Below, piece by piece: positions 11,101-20,855 of a DNA stretch of 20,855 bases. Source of the stretch: Tetrahymena thermophila SB210. Taxonomy: Eukaryota > Ciliophora > Oligohymenophorea > Hymenostomatida > Tetrahymenidae. The stretch spans positions 6,121-26,975 of the forward strand of contig NW_002475960.1 of NCBI RefSeq assembly GCF_000189635.1, read 5' to 3'. A model generated the notes under the pieces. That model saw only the letters and a list, made by a program, of their open reading frames with translations, ran no database searches and had not been told where the DNA came from. The first letter of the stretch is position 1, and each line of letters starts with the position of its first letter. The position numbers and the translations under genes are program-made.

Positions 11101-14100
11101 AATTCGACTATATTCTCGTTGTCAAAAGAAGCAAACAAAAAGGAGAAAGTATGCTTGCCGAAAGCAATCAAAGAAGCTACTTTTACAACAAATTCTAATT
11201 CTTTAAGCTAAGAATGAGTTTAAAGGACTTTCCAGTTCAAAATCCTTGCTTTGAAAACTAAGAATTGCAATATATTGAAATTACATCAATCAAAAGAGTT
11301 AACCCCAGAACTAACCAAAGAGCCATTTTAGAAGTGATTGCGAACAAAGATGGCAAGAACAAAACCAATATTCATGGACTAAGTCCTCAAAATTTATCTA
11401 TTTTGTTCTAAGACTTAGAATAATAAATTCAAAAGACAATTTACGTAGAGAGCTCCTCCTATCAATAGGAAGCCTTCAAGTAAATCACTATGATTTTCTC
11501 TCAATCAATCACTGGATAAAACTTATAAATTACTTCCGAATAGGCCGATTCTACTTAATTCTCATAAGAAAACTAAATTCTTGCTTAACAGAGTAGCAAA
11601 AACAACAATAATACAAATAAGCCTTCTCTAAATGAAGATTTCGCTGATAACACTATGACTACATCTGCTAACAAATAAAAACAATAACTAATCAACGATG
11701 GAGTATTTATGAGAGTTTTAAAAGAAAACATGAACTAATCTATTAAGTTAGAACAAATTAATCCTCAAGAAACTCAATTTAATCACAATAAATAATATTT
11801 TGATTAATAAAATAACTTAGAAATGAAAAGTAGCAAGCCAAATCTAGAAGGTATCATTGAAGAAGACAATAACTTCAACAACAGTATCGACTATGACGGT
11901 AAAACTAAAGACATCAACCATAACTAATCGAATACCTAATACATGAAAAATATGGCTTCAGCCTAAGAGTTAGATTTCTCTGTTTAAAATTTGGAGTAGC
12001 TAAGATCTACTAAATTCTTAAAGCTAGATAACACTAACAAAAATGAGAATTCTTTCAGAAGCGACTTGCAATAATTTGATTTCTCAATATGCTAAAATGA
12101 TCAGCATTTTGCTAATAATCTAACTAAATCCTATCATCCAAATTAAAGCATGAAAGCTTTAGATTAGATGATCTTTTCTCCAAAAATTCAGAGTGACCAA
12201 AACTTAGTAGATAATACGAGTGCTATTAATTCTTTTATAGTCAAAAATAATCAATTCCCAATTAAAAAATTACAATCATCTCGTTTAAATTAACTTTCAA
12301 GTAAAAACAGCTGTCAAGTGCTTTAAACAAAATCAACTTTCAAAGATTATCCCAGCACTGATTTCACAAAACATTTTCCAATCAATAGATATTACTCAAA
12401 TGTTACCAACGAAAAGCAAAATAACGAAATCTAAGAAATATCTGACATTGATGAAGATGAAGATGATGTCACCAAGCGTAGAGCTTACAAAATCTACTCT
12501 GATGAGACAACTAGAAAAAATAATTTTACAGATCAGCAAAGAAAAGAAATTTTAGAAACTTCTTCAGCCCATTCTAAAGTAAGTTCTATTGAGTAAATCA
12601 AAAAGCAGTTCCGTAAAACAATTTTAACTAAAAAATCTCATTATTCTCTCTCTATAGTTAACGGAATTGGTCTATTAAGTATAATTGTGATATTTATAGT
12701 CAACTTTTAGCAATTCTTCCAAACAAAAGACACAATTGGAAGTGTCAAAGAAGATTTTACTATAGCTTAATGGCCAATGGACTACAACAATCAAATTTAT
12801 GGAGTCATTGAAGCATTTAATTTGAAAAGACTAACAGCTCACTCTAAAACAAACTTAGAATACACCACTGGTACTAAAAAAGAGTTATAAGGTCTAATAA
12901 AATATAAAATTAGTGATTGTTATGGATCATTAAAATCACTTATAAAAAGCATTGTTCTGTATGATGTAAGCAGGACAATAGTATCTATAATATATAATTA
13001 TCCATTCTAATTTAACCTCAGAACAGATATCACTGGTGAAGATAATAGAAAAGAAGATATTCTAGACTGCAAGTTAGGTTACTGTTTAATTCAATTCCAA
13101 AACTATATCTTCAGATACATCTACATAGTATCTGAAGAGTATGATGAATATCAGGATATAAGCAATTTTTCAAGCTACTCTGAAAAGATTTTCCTATTAA
13201 ACCAGAGAGATGTCTCATTAACATTAAGATAAATCTTCATCTAATCAATAGGTTATAATAAGTAATCTTTAGAAGATATCAAATCCTCTTTAGACAATTT
13301 AGTTATCATCATAACAATTATCTCTGCTTTTTGTATTTCTCTTGTTATCCCGCTCTATGCTTTAATACAAACCTACAGAGAAAAAATTCTTAGTCTTTTA
13401 ACTACATTTAGCATAGACATATTAGATGATTTCATCGATTTGATTGATTAATACTATATCCTTAATCTTGATAGGTCTTCCTCCTCTTTTAAAATTTAAT
13501 AAAAAACTGATGTTAAATCTAAGTAAATAGAAGTTAAAAAATAAAATCTCAGCTATTACTCAAAGCTCCCAAAAGTTAATAAAAAACTTATATTCTTCTC
13601 TGTCCTCATTTTGACTTTAATTGTTCTCTATCCAGTTCTAAACCGCCAATTAACAAGACAATATATTGATGAATCTCAATAAAACTTGTCTATATTATGT
13701 AATTTCATTTCTCATCAAAAAACTCATTTTTGCTTTCCATTTTATTTATTTCAACACAAATTCTTTTAACTCAGTTTATTTAATTTTTCTGGAGACATTT
13801 TTTTATTTTTCTAAGCATATTTAATTTTATTTTTCAAAACACATTTAATTTTATTTTTCTGAACATATTTAATTTTATTTCTCCTTCTAAATTAATTTCA
13901 AAAATCTTATTCTAACTATAATTAAGAAAAAAATATTATTTTTATAAATAAAATAATTAAACTTTCAATAATTTATTAAATCTTTTAAAAATTTTAAGAT
14001 ATTTTATTAAAATTGTTTATTTTAAAATTAGATATTTTATCAAGAGTTAAATCATATATTTTACTTAATGTTGGCTTACAATATTTTTGTTTAACTGCTA

Positions 14101-14836
14101 AACTTTTTCCAGGTGAACAAAATGTTGTCTCATTTAATCAAATTCTTGATAGAATTTAAGTTGCAATTCAAGATTAAGATGAAATATAGCAAGATTTAAA
14201 TAACGTAATGTAAGGGTCTTACTTAAAGAATAGGTAAATAAATTTATTATGAATAACTACAATAATTAATTAATTTAAATATTTATAAAAAGACACAGCT
14301 AAAGCGATTTTAATGATTTCTTTATTGAAATAATGACAGGAGATCCCTGCAGTGCAATAGTAGATTACACAGAGTATGTTAAAAAAGAAGATTAAATCAG
14401 TGCTGAACAATGTTAAAGACAACAAGGTGTCTTATTGAAAAATGGATTGCTCATTGCATTAAAGTCATTTATGAATCACTTTAAAGATGTTTACTATGAG
14501 CTAAAAGATGTTGATAAAGCTAATTTACAGAAAATTAACATATTCGATTACAATGAATAAATATTTGTTCTTGTAAATTTACTTGATAACTTGACGACTT
14601 TTATTTAAATCTAAAATGAAGACTACTATGACTACATAATATAATGCCAAATATATCTAATGCTCTATCAATTCTTTGCTCTCACAGTTGTTTTTTACCT
14701 TTCATGGATCCTCTTTTACAAATTTATAGATAATTAGTTGCATCAGACTAAACTTACTCTCTCTTTTCTTCATGTCACTCATCTCATTTCGAATCCTTAC
14801 ATTTAAAGCTACTTTTAGTAGAAAAATATTATATGA
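8164..14836 (+). CDS. Large polytopic membrane protein with PAS domain (tmcB-like / PAS S-box family)
   Basis: Four exons (8164-8767, 8911-13698, 14113-14233, 14293-14836) join in phase to 2,018 residues with a single TGA at the end. Hydrophobic segments at about 54-67, 101-125, 174-185, 224-238, 251-265 and 309-325 form an N-terminal membrane part. A PAS domain at about 703-765 has CVIYISL, then VSSNFLKIFNFKKKEDIMNQ and IILPQIFAKYH, typical of the ciliate PAS S-box family. A conserved post-PAS segment (about 801-866) has FAVSQDN and NEFGLTAHI. Another folded segment covers about 934-1040. A Ser/Asn/Gln-rich, probably disordered linker covers about 1045-1432. Further membrane segments at about 1448-1469, 1665-1687, 1761-1779 and 1958-1983 flank a ~195-residue loop. 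PAS domains bind ligands or sense redox/light in general; here the ligand and output are unknown, and I see no kinase, cyclase or channel signature. The last acceptor is ambiguous by 6 nt (14292 or 14298). Confidence 0.8.
13699..14112 (+). other. Intron with internal ~24-bp tandem repeat
   Basis: This 414-bp intron of the PAS membrane gene is the longest of its three. The GTAATT donor follows codon phase 1 and the acceptor is TTTTTCCAG; splicing restores a Cys codon and continues into ...EQNVVSFNQILDRI. About 13788-13882 holds four imperfect copies of a ~24-bp unit (consensus CATATTTAATTTTATTTTTC with a variable AAGA/AAAC/GAA start). The other introns are 143 bp (8768-8910) and 59 bp (14234-14292). 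Confidence 0.7.
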
Positions 14837-15383
14837 AATTTATATCTAGTTTAATATTTTAAAAGTATTAAAATATTCCATATTTATTTACTTATTTATC
14901 TGTTATATATAAAAAAATTTTCTTTTCCTCATTTATTAATATTAATTTTGTCATCAAAATTTTTTATTATAGCATATAGCCATACAAAAATTTAGTTGTC
15001 TGCATCCCACTTTTTATATTTTATAAAGAATCATAATTAATTAATAATTTATTTATTATAATTTTTTTACATCAAAAATTTTAAATTTAGCTAGTTTTTG
15101 TGAAGTAAATTTGGATAATAAATTAATTAATATTTAATTAAATAAAATAAGAAAAGAAAAAAAACATAAAATAAGTTATAATAAATTTATTAAATTATTT
15201 TTTAATTTCTTTAAAATAAAATTAAAAATACTCAATAACATAAAATTATTATTTAATTAATTTATTTATTTATTTTTAGCAAGTAGTTTTTAGGCTACAT
15301 GAAAAATATGCTGCAAATAGCAATATTTCTATTATTCAAATATTTTTATATTTATTCCTCCTTTTTCCCTCATTTGTTTATCA
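14837..15383. other. Convergent intergenic spacer
   Basis: The plus-strand PAS gene and minus-strand LRR gene A converge on this A/T-rich stretch. No gene was seen. The part next to gene A (about 15330-15383) resembles the sequence just beyond the stop of gene B (about 18770-18815), so it probably represents a duplicated 3' UTR. Confidence 0.55.
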
Positions 15384-17772
15384 TCATTTGAAATATATTT
15401 TAAAGATAACTAATCTTTTTGATTTAAGATACTTGTTCTTTACTTTCAAATTTTCTAATTCATTGCTATTGTTTTAACATTTGATATAAATTAGTGTAAA
15501 TTACAAATCAAAATTAACAAAATAAAATATTTAAATTTAAATTATATTCTAATTCTGTAAAATAAAATAAAAAGCTAATAAATAAATTAATGAATTGAAT
15601 GAGTTAAATTCATTTTAAAAACTAAAAATATCACAATTCAAAACAAATAAACTGTTTTTACTCAAAATCAAGTATCAATTTTGAGAGATTATTTTTGGAT
15701 GATAAAGCAGAACCTAAGTCCGATATACCTTGATCTCCAATTTCGTTTTCACTTTTTAAATATTGAAGATAATATTATTTTTTAGTAAATTAGAAGTAAA
15801 GATGGATAAAAAATATTTAATAATAAGAAATAAATAAACTAATTAAATTTAATTAATATTTTTAAGCTAAAAATATATGAGTAAAATTAGCAACTGAAAC
15901 AAAAATAGCAGAATAAAAAAGAAAAATTAATCAAAAATAAATTAATTAAAATAGTTTTATTTTTTTAAATCCATGTTGATATTAAAAAATATCAAAATAT
16001 AAAACAAATAAACTGCTTTTACTTAAGTTCAAGTTCCAAATTATAGAGATTATTGCACTTTCCTAAACCAAAACCTAAACCTGATACACCATTATCGCCA
16101 ATTTAATTGCGACTTTTTAAATATTGAAGGAAAAATACATAATTAATCAGTTAGTTATTTAGAAGGAAAAAATGAAGAAAAAATATGATAATAACAATGA
16201 GTTTAATTAAAAAAGGAAAAAAAAAAAAAATTAAATAAAAGCTAATAAATAGATTAAAATAGTTCATTCATTTTTATTTTAAAAAATATAAAAATTTAAA
16301 TCAATTCAACTGTTTTTACCCAAGTAGAAGTTTCAAATTTGAGAGATTAGTGCAATTTGCTAAAGCAGAACCTAAGCCTGATGCACCTTCGTTACCAATT
16401 TAATTAGAGCTTTTTAAATTTTAAGAAAATTTACATAATTAATTATTTAGTTAGTTAGAGAAAAAATATGAAATAATAAAAAATGAATTAATAAATAATC
16501 AAAGTAAAAGTTAAAAATAAAAAAAATGAAAGAGTTTAAGAAAAAAAACAGCAAAATATAAAATAAAAATTCAATAAATAAAATTAATTTTTTTAAAAAA
16601 ATATCACAATCCAATACAAATAAACAGTTTTTACCTAAGGGCTAGTGTCAAATTTTATAGATTAATGCAATTTGCTAAGCGAGAGCCTACGCATGATGCA
16701 CCCTTATTCCCAATTTAATTGTTACTTTAATTAAGAAATATATTATTATTTAGATATTAAATAAATAGTTAGAATTAAAAAAAATGAAATATTAAAAATT
16801 TATTAATTGAATATAAAATAAAATTTTTGAAATCAAAAAATAAATAACTCAAATTAAGAAAGAAAAAAAACTAAGTAGAATAAATAAAAAAAATAATTCA
16901 ATTAAATAGCTAATAAATTAATAAAGTAAATGCATTTTATTGTTTTAAATTAAATATAATAATCCAAATTTGATAAACCAGTTTGTTTTACTCAAAATAA
17001 AGATTCAAAATTGAGAGATTAATACATTGTGTTATAGCAGAGCCTATGCGTAAGGCACTTTTATCACGAATTTTTTTGCCACTTTTTAAATTTTGAAGAA
17101 AAAATATTTAATTAATTTGCTAGTTAGTTAGTTTGTTAGAAGGATATAATGAAAAAAATATGAAATAATAAATAAAAACCAAAGTTGAAAATGTAAAAAA
17201 GAATGAGTTTATTTAAGATAAAAGAAAACTCATGAAGAATATATAAGAAAAATAAATCCAATAAAAAGCTAATTCATAAATTACAAGAGTTAGTTAAATT
17301 TTTTTAAATTTATTTTTATATTAAAAATATCAAACTCCAAAACAAATAAACTGTTTTTACTAGAAATTAAGTGTCAATTTTTATAGGTTAGTGCACTTTT
17401 CTAAAGCAGAACAAAAGTCTTTTATGTTAATTTTCCCATAACTTAGTTTGTTAATTAGTTATTTAATAATAAAACCAACAGTTAAAAATTAAAAGATAAG
17501 TTAAAGTAATTATAAAAGATATTTGTTTAAATAAAAATGATTGAATACAGATGAGAATATTTATTAAAAATTATTTTATTGTAAATAATTTTAAAATTAA
17601 ATAATGTAAAAAAATTACTAATAATAAATTAAATTTACAAATCAACTGTGATAAATGAATGAGATTAAAGCGAAGAATTGACAAACTTTTTTATTAATAA
17701 AAATAAATTTAAATAATATTTATTTAAAAAAATTACATCATCTAGATATTCAAAATATCTCCAATCTACCAT
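15384..17772 (-). CDS. LRR gene A: complete nine-exon leucine-rich-repeat protein
   Basis: Exons from 5' to 3' on the minus strand are 17772-17737, 17685-17639, 17441-17361, 17081-16992, 16724-16635, 16409-16320, 16112-16023, 15751-15662 and 15465-15384. They join without a break into 231 residues plus TGA. The protein starts MVDWRYFEYLDD, has a first half-repeat SHSFITVDF, a 27-residue repeat (YGKINIKDFCSALEKC...), then five 30-residue repeats. The clearest is SNQIGNEGASGLGSALANC followed by TNLSNLKLLL. It ends in a basic cap with KYLKSKRLVIF. Repeats fit the ribonuclease-inhibitor-like class (N.IG..GA..L...L..C.NL..L.L.L). All repeat exons are phase 2 at both ends. No signal peptide or membrane segment is seen. 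Such repeats usually bind other proteins; the partner is unknown. Similar Tetrahymena proteins are, from memory, sometimes labelled kinase-domain proteins, but no kinase is present here. The 51-bp first intron is supported by comparison with 566-622. Confidence 0.75.
15600..17441 (-). repeat. Diverged exon-intron tandem array of gene A (six units)
   Basis: Six units of roughly 290-370 bp each contain one LRR exon (starting at 15662, 16023, 16320, 16635, 16992 and 17361). The introns share blocks with those of gene B: ATATCACAATCCAAAACAAATAAACTG before the donor side on the plus strand in most copies, and TTTTTAAATATTGAAG or similar at the acceptor side. Unlike gene B the copies differ considerably in both exon and intron, and unit length varies, so this array is older or no longer homogenised. 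Confidence 0.75.
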
Positions 17773-17788
17773 TTTATTTATTGATTTA

Positions 17789-17885
17789 TTTTTCAAAATT
17801 TTGAATAGCAATTTATAGAAATTTTATTAATTAAAATAATAATTTCCTTTTGTTTTGAGTTTATTTGGATAAAAAGAACAAATAA
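17789..17885 (-). promoter_or_regulatory. 5' block of LRR gene A (shared with 446-526)
   Basis: Read on the minus strand, the block at 17885-17866 contains GTTCTTTTTATCCA and the block at 17824-17789 contains TTGCTATTCAAAATTTTG, both ahead of the ATG at 17772. The plus-strand copies before the ATG at 527 have the same order. The spacing between blocks differs. I infer promoter or 5'-UTR function from conservation only. Confidence 0.5.
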
Positions 17886-18010
17886 TTTAAGATAAATTAA
17901 ATATTCATTTAATAATTTTGCATTTAAAAAGAAATTCAAAAAGTTAATGTAATATTCATTATTAAACCTTAACAGTACAAATTAAAATTTATAGTACAAA
18001 ATAAACTATG

Positions 18011-18068
<58 letters not shown>
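18011..18068. repeat. (TTAG)n microsatellite, ~14 units
   Basis: An uninterrupted 58-bp run of the TTAG tetranucleotide. Shorter runs of the same unit (GTTAGTTAG) occur inside introns of gene A near 16150, 16447 and 17122-17140, suggesting that this tract grew from an LRR-intron-type sequence. It is not the ciliate telomere unit. Confidence 0.95.
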
Positions 18069-18191
18069 AGATGGGTAAGAAAATATTGAAAAAATATAAA
18101 TATTGAAGACTTAAAAAATACTTATTTTAAAGTATATTTTTGGGTTTAATCAAGTGATGAAATAACTAAGGTGAAAATTAAAATAATCTAA

Positions 18192-18229
18192 GTCCTCATT
18201 AAATAAATAGCATACTATTTAATGAAGAC
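18192..18229. other. 14-bp-stem hairpin in intergenic spacer
   Basis: GTCCTCATTAAATA (18192-18205) and TATTTAATGAAGAC (18216-18229) pair at 13 of 14 positions across a 10-nt loop. It lies between the 5' end of gene A and the 3' end of gene B. It could be a processing or termination structure for gene B transcripts, or chance in A/T-rich DNA. Confidence 0.4.
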
Positions 18230-18815
18230 CTAATTTTATTGAGTAATAATTTTTTTTATTTTAAAGTCTGAAATCTTGAAAAAAATTTTGAAAGATGAGG
18301 GAGGGAGGGTATAATTTAAACTTAATTAATGAAGATAAAAAATTAGATTTTTTATAAAAAAAACTTTATAAACAAAAAATTTAAATAAAAAGTAAAACTT
18401 GATTTCTCCCTGAGATTTTATTTAAATCATGGCATCTAATTAATCAAGATACATAAAAAAACGATAAAAATATGATTGATGGATAATATTTAAGATTAAA
18501 ATATAACTGGCATATAAAGTTTATCATTTATATAATTTAATAAGATGTATTATAACACTAAAAGTTTCAAATTGTTTGATCCTTTTTGGAGAAATCAGAG
18601 AGTTTGCTTAAGAGGATTTAATTTTTTTTATTTTTTATAAATAATTTATTTACTTACAAAAATATGAATGATATTTATAAATATAAAATCAATAATAAAA
18701 TCTATTTATCTATTTATATTTTAGATTTAAATTTTTTTCAAAATATTATATAATAAAATATATATTATTATTCAAACATTTTATACTTATTCATCCTTTT
18801 TTCACCAGTTGTTTA

Positions 18816-20855
18816 TCATTTGAAATCAAAGAAAACTAATCTTTTTGATTTAAGACACTTGCTTATTACTTTGAATTTTTATGAATCATTCATTGAGTTT
18901 TAACTTTTATAATAAATTTTAAATTATTAATAAATATCAAAATAGAATAAACTTTTAAATTAAATATTATTCTTGAAATTAATAAATAAATAAAATAATA
19001 TTAGTGGAATAAAAAAGATAAAAAAATAAAATAAATAAAAGCTATCAAATAAATTCAAAGAGCTTTTTTGTTTTACATTCATTTTTTTTGTTTAAAATAT
19101 CACAATAAAGCTAATAAATTGTTTTTACCGAAGGTCAAGTGTCAAATTTGAGAGATTAATGCAATTTGCTAAAGCAGAACCTAACCCTGATGCACCTTCA
19201 TCACCAATTGGATTTCCACTTTTTAAATATTGAAGAAAAATTATATCGTTAAATAGTTAATTAGAAGGAAAGAATGAAGAAAAAATATGAAATAATAAGA
19301 TTAATTAATTAATAATAAAAGCAAAATTTGAAAATAAAATCAAGAGCTGAATTAACAAAGAAAGAACCAAAAAAAACAAGCACAATAAAAGAAAAAGAAA
19401 AAAGAGCTTTATTGTTTTTAATTAGTTTTTATAATTAAAATATCACAATCCAAAACAAATAAACTATTTTTACTAAAGGTCAAGTGTCAAATTTGAGAGA
19501 TTAATGCAATTTGCTAAAGCAGAACCTAAACCTGATGCACCTTCATCACCAATTTAATTGTTACTTTTTAGATTTTGAAGAAAAAATATATCATTAAATA
19601 CTTAATTAGAAGGAAAAAATGAAGAAAAAATATGAAGTAATAAGATTAATTAATTAATAATAAAAGCAAAAGTTGAAAATAAAATCAAGAGCTGAATTAA
19701 CAAAGAAAGAACCAAAAAAAACAAGCACAATAAAAGAAAAAGAAAAAAGAGCTTTATTGTTTTTAATTAGTTTTTATAATTAAAATATCAAAATCTAAAA
19801 CAAATAAACTATTTTTACCTAAGTAAAAGTGTCAAATTTGAGAGATTAATGCAATTTGCTAAAGCAGAACCTAAACCTGATGCACCTTCATCACCAATTT
19901 AATTGTTACTTTTTAGATTTTGAAGAAAAAATATATCATTAAATACTTAATTAGAAGGAAAAAATGAAGAAAAAATATGAAGTAATAAGATTAATTAATT
20001 AATAATAAAAGCAAAAGTTGAAAATAAAATCAAGAGCTAAATTAACAAAGAAAGAACCAAAAAAAAGCAAGCACAATAAAAAGAAAAAGAATAAAGAGCT
20101 TTATTGTTTTTAATTAGTTTTTATAATTAAAAATATCACAATCCAAAACAAATAAACTGTTTTTACCCAAGGTCAATTGTCAAATTTGAGAGATTAATAC
20201 AATTTGCTAAAGCAGAACCTAAGCCTGATGCACCTTCATCACCAATTTAATTATCACTTTTTAGATTTTGAAGAAAAAATATATCATTAAATAGTTAATT
20301 AGAAGGAAATAATGAAGAAAAAATTTGAAATAATAAGATTAATTAATTAATAATAAAAGCAAAAGTTGAAAATAAAATGGTGAGCTAAATTAACAAAGAA
20401 AGAACAAAAAAAAAGCAAGCACAATAAAAAGAAAATGAAAAAAGAGCTTTATTGTTTTTAATTAGTTTTTATAATTAAAAATATCACAATCCAAAACAAA
20501 TAAACTGTTTTTACTAAAGGTCAAGTGTCAAATTTGAGAGATTAATGCACTTTGCTAAAGCAGAACCTAAGCCTGATGCACCCATTGCACCAATTTGATT
20601 TCTACTTTTTAAATATTGAAGAAAAAATATATCATTAAATAGTTAATTTGAAGGAAAAAATGAAGAAAAAATTTGAAATAATAAGATTAATTAGTTAATA
20701 ATAAAAGCAAAAGTTGAAAATAAAATGATGAGCTAAATTAACAAAGAAAGAACAAAAAAAAAGCAAGCACAATAAAAAGAAAATGAAAAAAGAGCTTTAT
20801 TGTTTTTAATTAGTTTTTATAATTAAAAATATCACAATCCAAAACAAATAAACTG
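18816..20855 (-). CDS. LRR gene B: 3' part with five near-identical LRR exons (5' end beyond window)
   Basis: Visible exons from 5' to 3' on the minus strand are 20604-20515, 20256-20167, 19908-19819, 19563-19474, 19218-19129 (each 90 nt) and a terminal exon 18903-18816 ending at TGA. Every junction is phase 2, so the 30-residue repeats join seamlessly. The common repeat is NNQIGDEGASGLGSALANC followed by INLSNLTLDL. Junction residues vary: Y, G, S, Y and R end the five repeats, in 5' to 3' order. The terminal exon has KCLKSKRLVFFDF, matching gene A's cap. Introns begin GTAAAAA and end in CTAAAAAG or TTTAAAAAG. The window stops about 10 bases before where the next unit's exon should start, so more repeats probably follow. 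The fold is a ribonuclease-inhibitor-like LRR solenoid, likely a protein-binding surface; the ligand is unknown. Confidence 0.75.
19074..20855 (-). repeat. Homogenised 345-348 bp exon-intron tandem array of gene B
   Basis: The same exon point recurs at 19141, 19486, 19831, 20179 and 20527, giving spacings of 345, 345, 348 and 348. Each unit is a 90-bp LRR exon plus a ~255-258 bp intron. Introns share long identical tracts, including AAGAGCTTTATTGTTTTTAA, CAAAGAAAGAAC and a TTAATTAATTAATAATAAAA block. The leftmost unit (19129-19218) is the most diverged, as expected at the edge of an array. The array continues to the window edge. Confidence 0.93.

Larger units (their letters stand above)
17773..18815. 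other. Spacer between tandem LRR genes A and B
   Basis: This stretch carries the putative promoter of gene A on its left and the 3' end of gene B on its right. Apart from the shared 5' block (17789-17885), a TTAG microsatellite, a hairpin and a GAGGGAGGG patch near 18297-18309, it is A/T-rich without coding potential that I can support on either strand. Confidence 0.55.

Noticed and set aside
10956..11171. Minus-strand 71-codon hydrophobic frame
   Set aside because: Antisense to the post-PAS region of the large gene; its hydrophobicity comes from lysine/glutamate codons read backwards.
18011..18068. Telomeric or subtelomeric repeat
   Set aside because: The unit is TTAG, whereas Tetrahymena telomeres are built of a G4T2 unit; the tract is internal and flanked by genes.
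19074..20855. CRISPR-like or satellite array
   Set aside because: The regular 345-348 bp spacing comes from tandem exon-intron units with splice sites and a continuous LRR reading, not from short repeats with unique spacers.
15384..20855. Protein kinase gene
   Set aside because: Similar LRR proteins may be labelled as kinase-domain proteins, but no glycine loop, VAIK, HRD or DFG motif is present in the visible exons.
1..20855. Transposase, reverse transcriptase or viral genes
   Set aside because: No such protein signature was recognised in any frame when read with TAA/TAG as Gln.

Overview
The window looks like macronuclear-type DNA from a ciliate, most probably Tetrahymena. It is extremely A/T-rich, its introns are short GT...AG introns, and every recognisable gene reads through TAA and TAG as glutamine and stops only at TGA. 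The standard genetic code therefore breaks every real gene into fragments. Gene models below were built by reading TAA/TAG as Gln and joining exons in phase.

Layout, left to right. (1) 1-2740: remnants of two plus-strand leucine-rich-repeat (LRR) genes. One is an orphan start (two exons at 527-672). The other has a start and at least three LRR exons (1572-2740) but carries a frameshift, an in-frame TGA and no terminal exon. (2) 3032-3800: a two-exon gene for a syntaxin-6-like Qc-SNARE. (3) 5158-5469: an intronless gene for the spliceosomal core protein SmD2. (4) 5470-8163: a long A/T-rich spacer with GATT/GATA microsatellites. (5) 8164-14836: a four-exon gene for a polytopic membrane protein of about 2,018 residues with a PAS domain, resembling the large ciliate PAS S-box/tmcB-like family. 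(6) 15384-17772: a complete minus-strand, nine-exon LRR gene. (7) 17773-18815: a spacer with a (TTAG)n tract and a hairpin. (8) 18816-20855: the 3' part of a second minus-strand LRR gene that runs off the right edge.

The most interesting part is the LRR system. On the minus strand each standard repeat is one 90-nt exon, phase 2 at both ends, encoding one 30-residue LRR of the type NxIGDEGASGLGSALANCINLSNLTLDL. In the right-hand gene, exon plus intron recur as a 345-348 bp tandem unit that is nearly identical from copy to copy. Differences concentrate in the few codons around the exon junctions, which are the exposed beta-strand positions of the LRR. The middle gene has the same architecture but diverged copies. 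Its promoter-proximal sequence and first two exons are clearly related to the orphan start at the far left, which lies in the opposite orientation. The window therefore records duplication, homogenisation and decay of one LRR family around three ordinary housekeeping or membrane genes.

The SNARE, SmD2 and PAS membrane genes show no functional link to one another or to the LRR genes. All assignments are from reading the sequence; no database search was possible.
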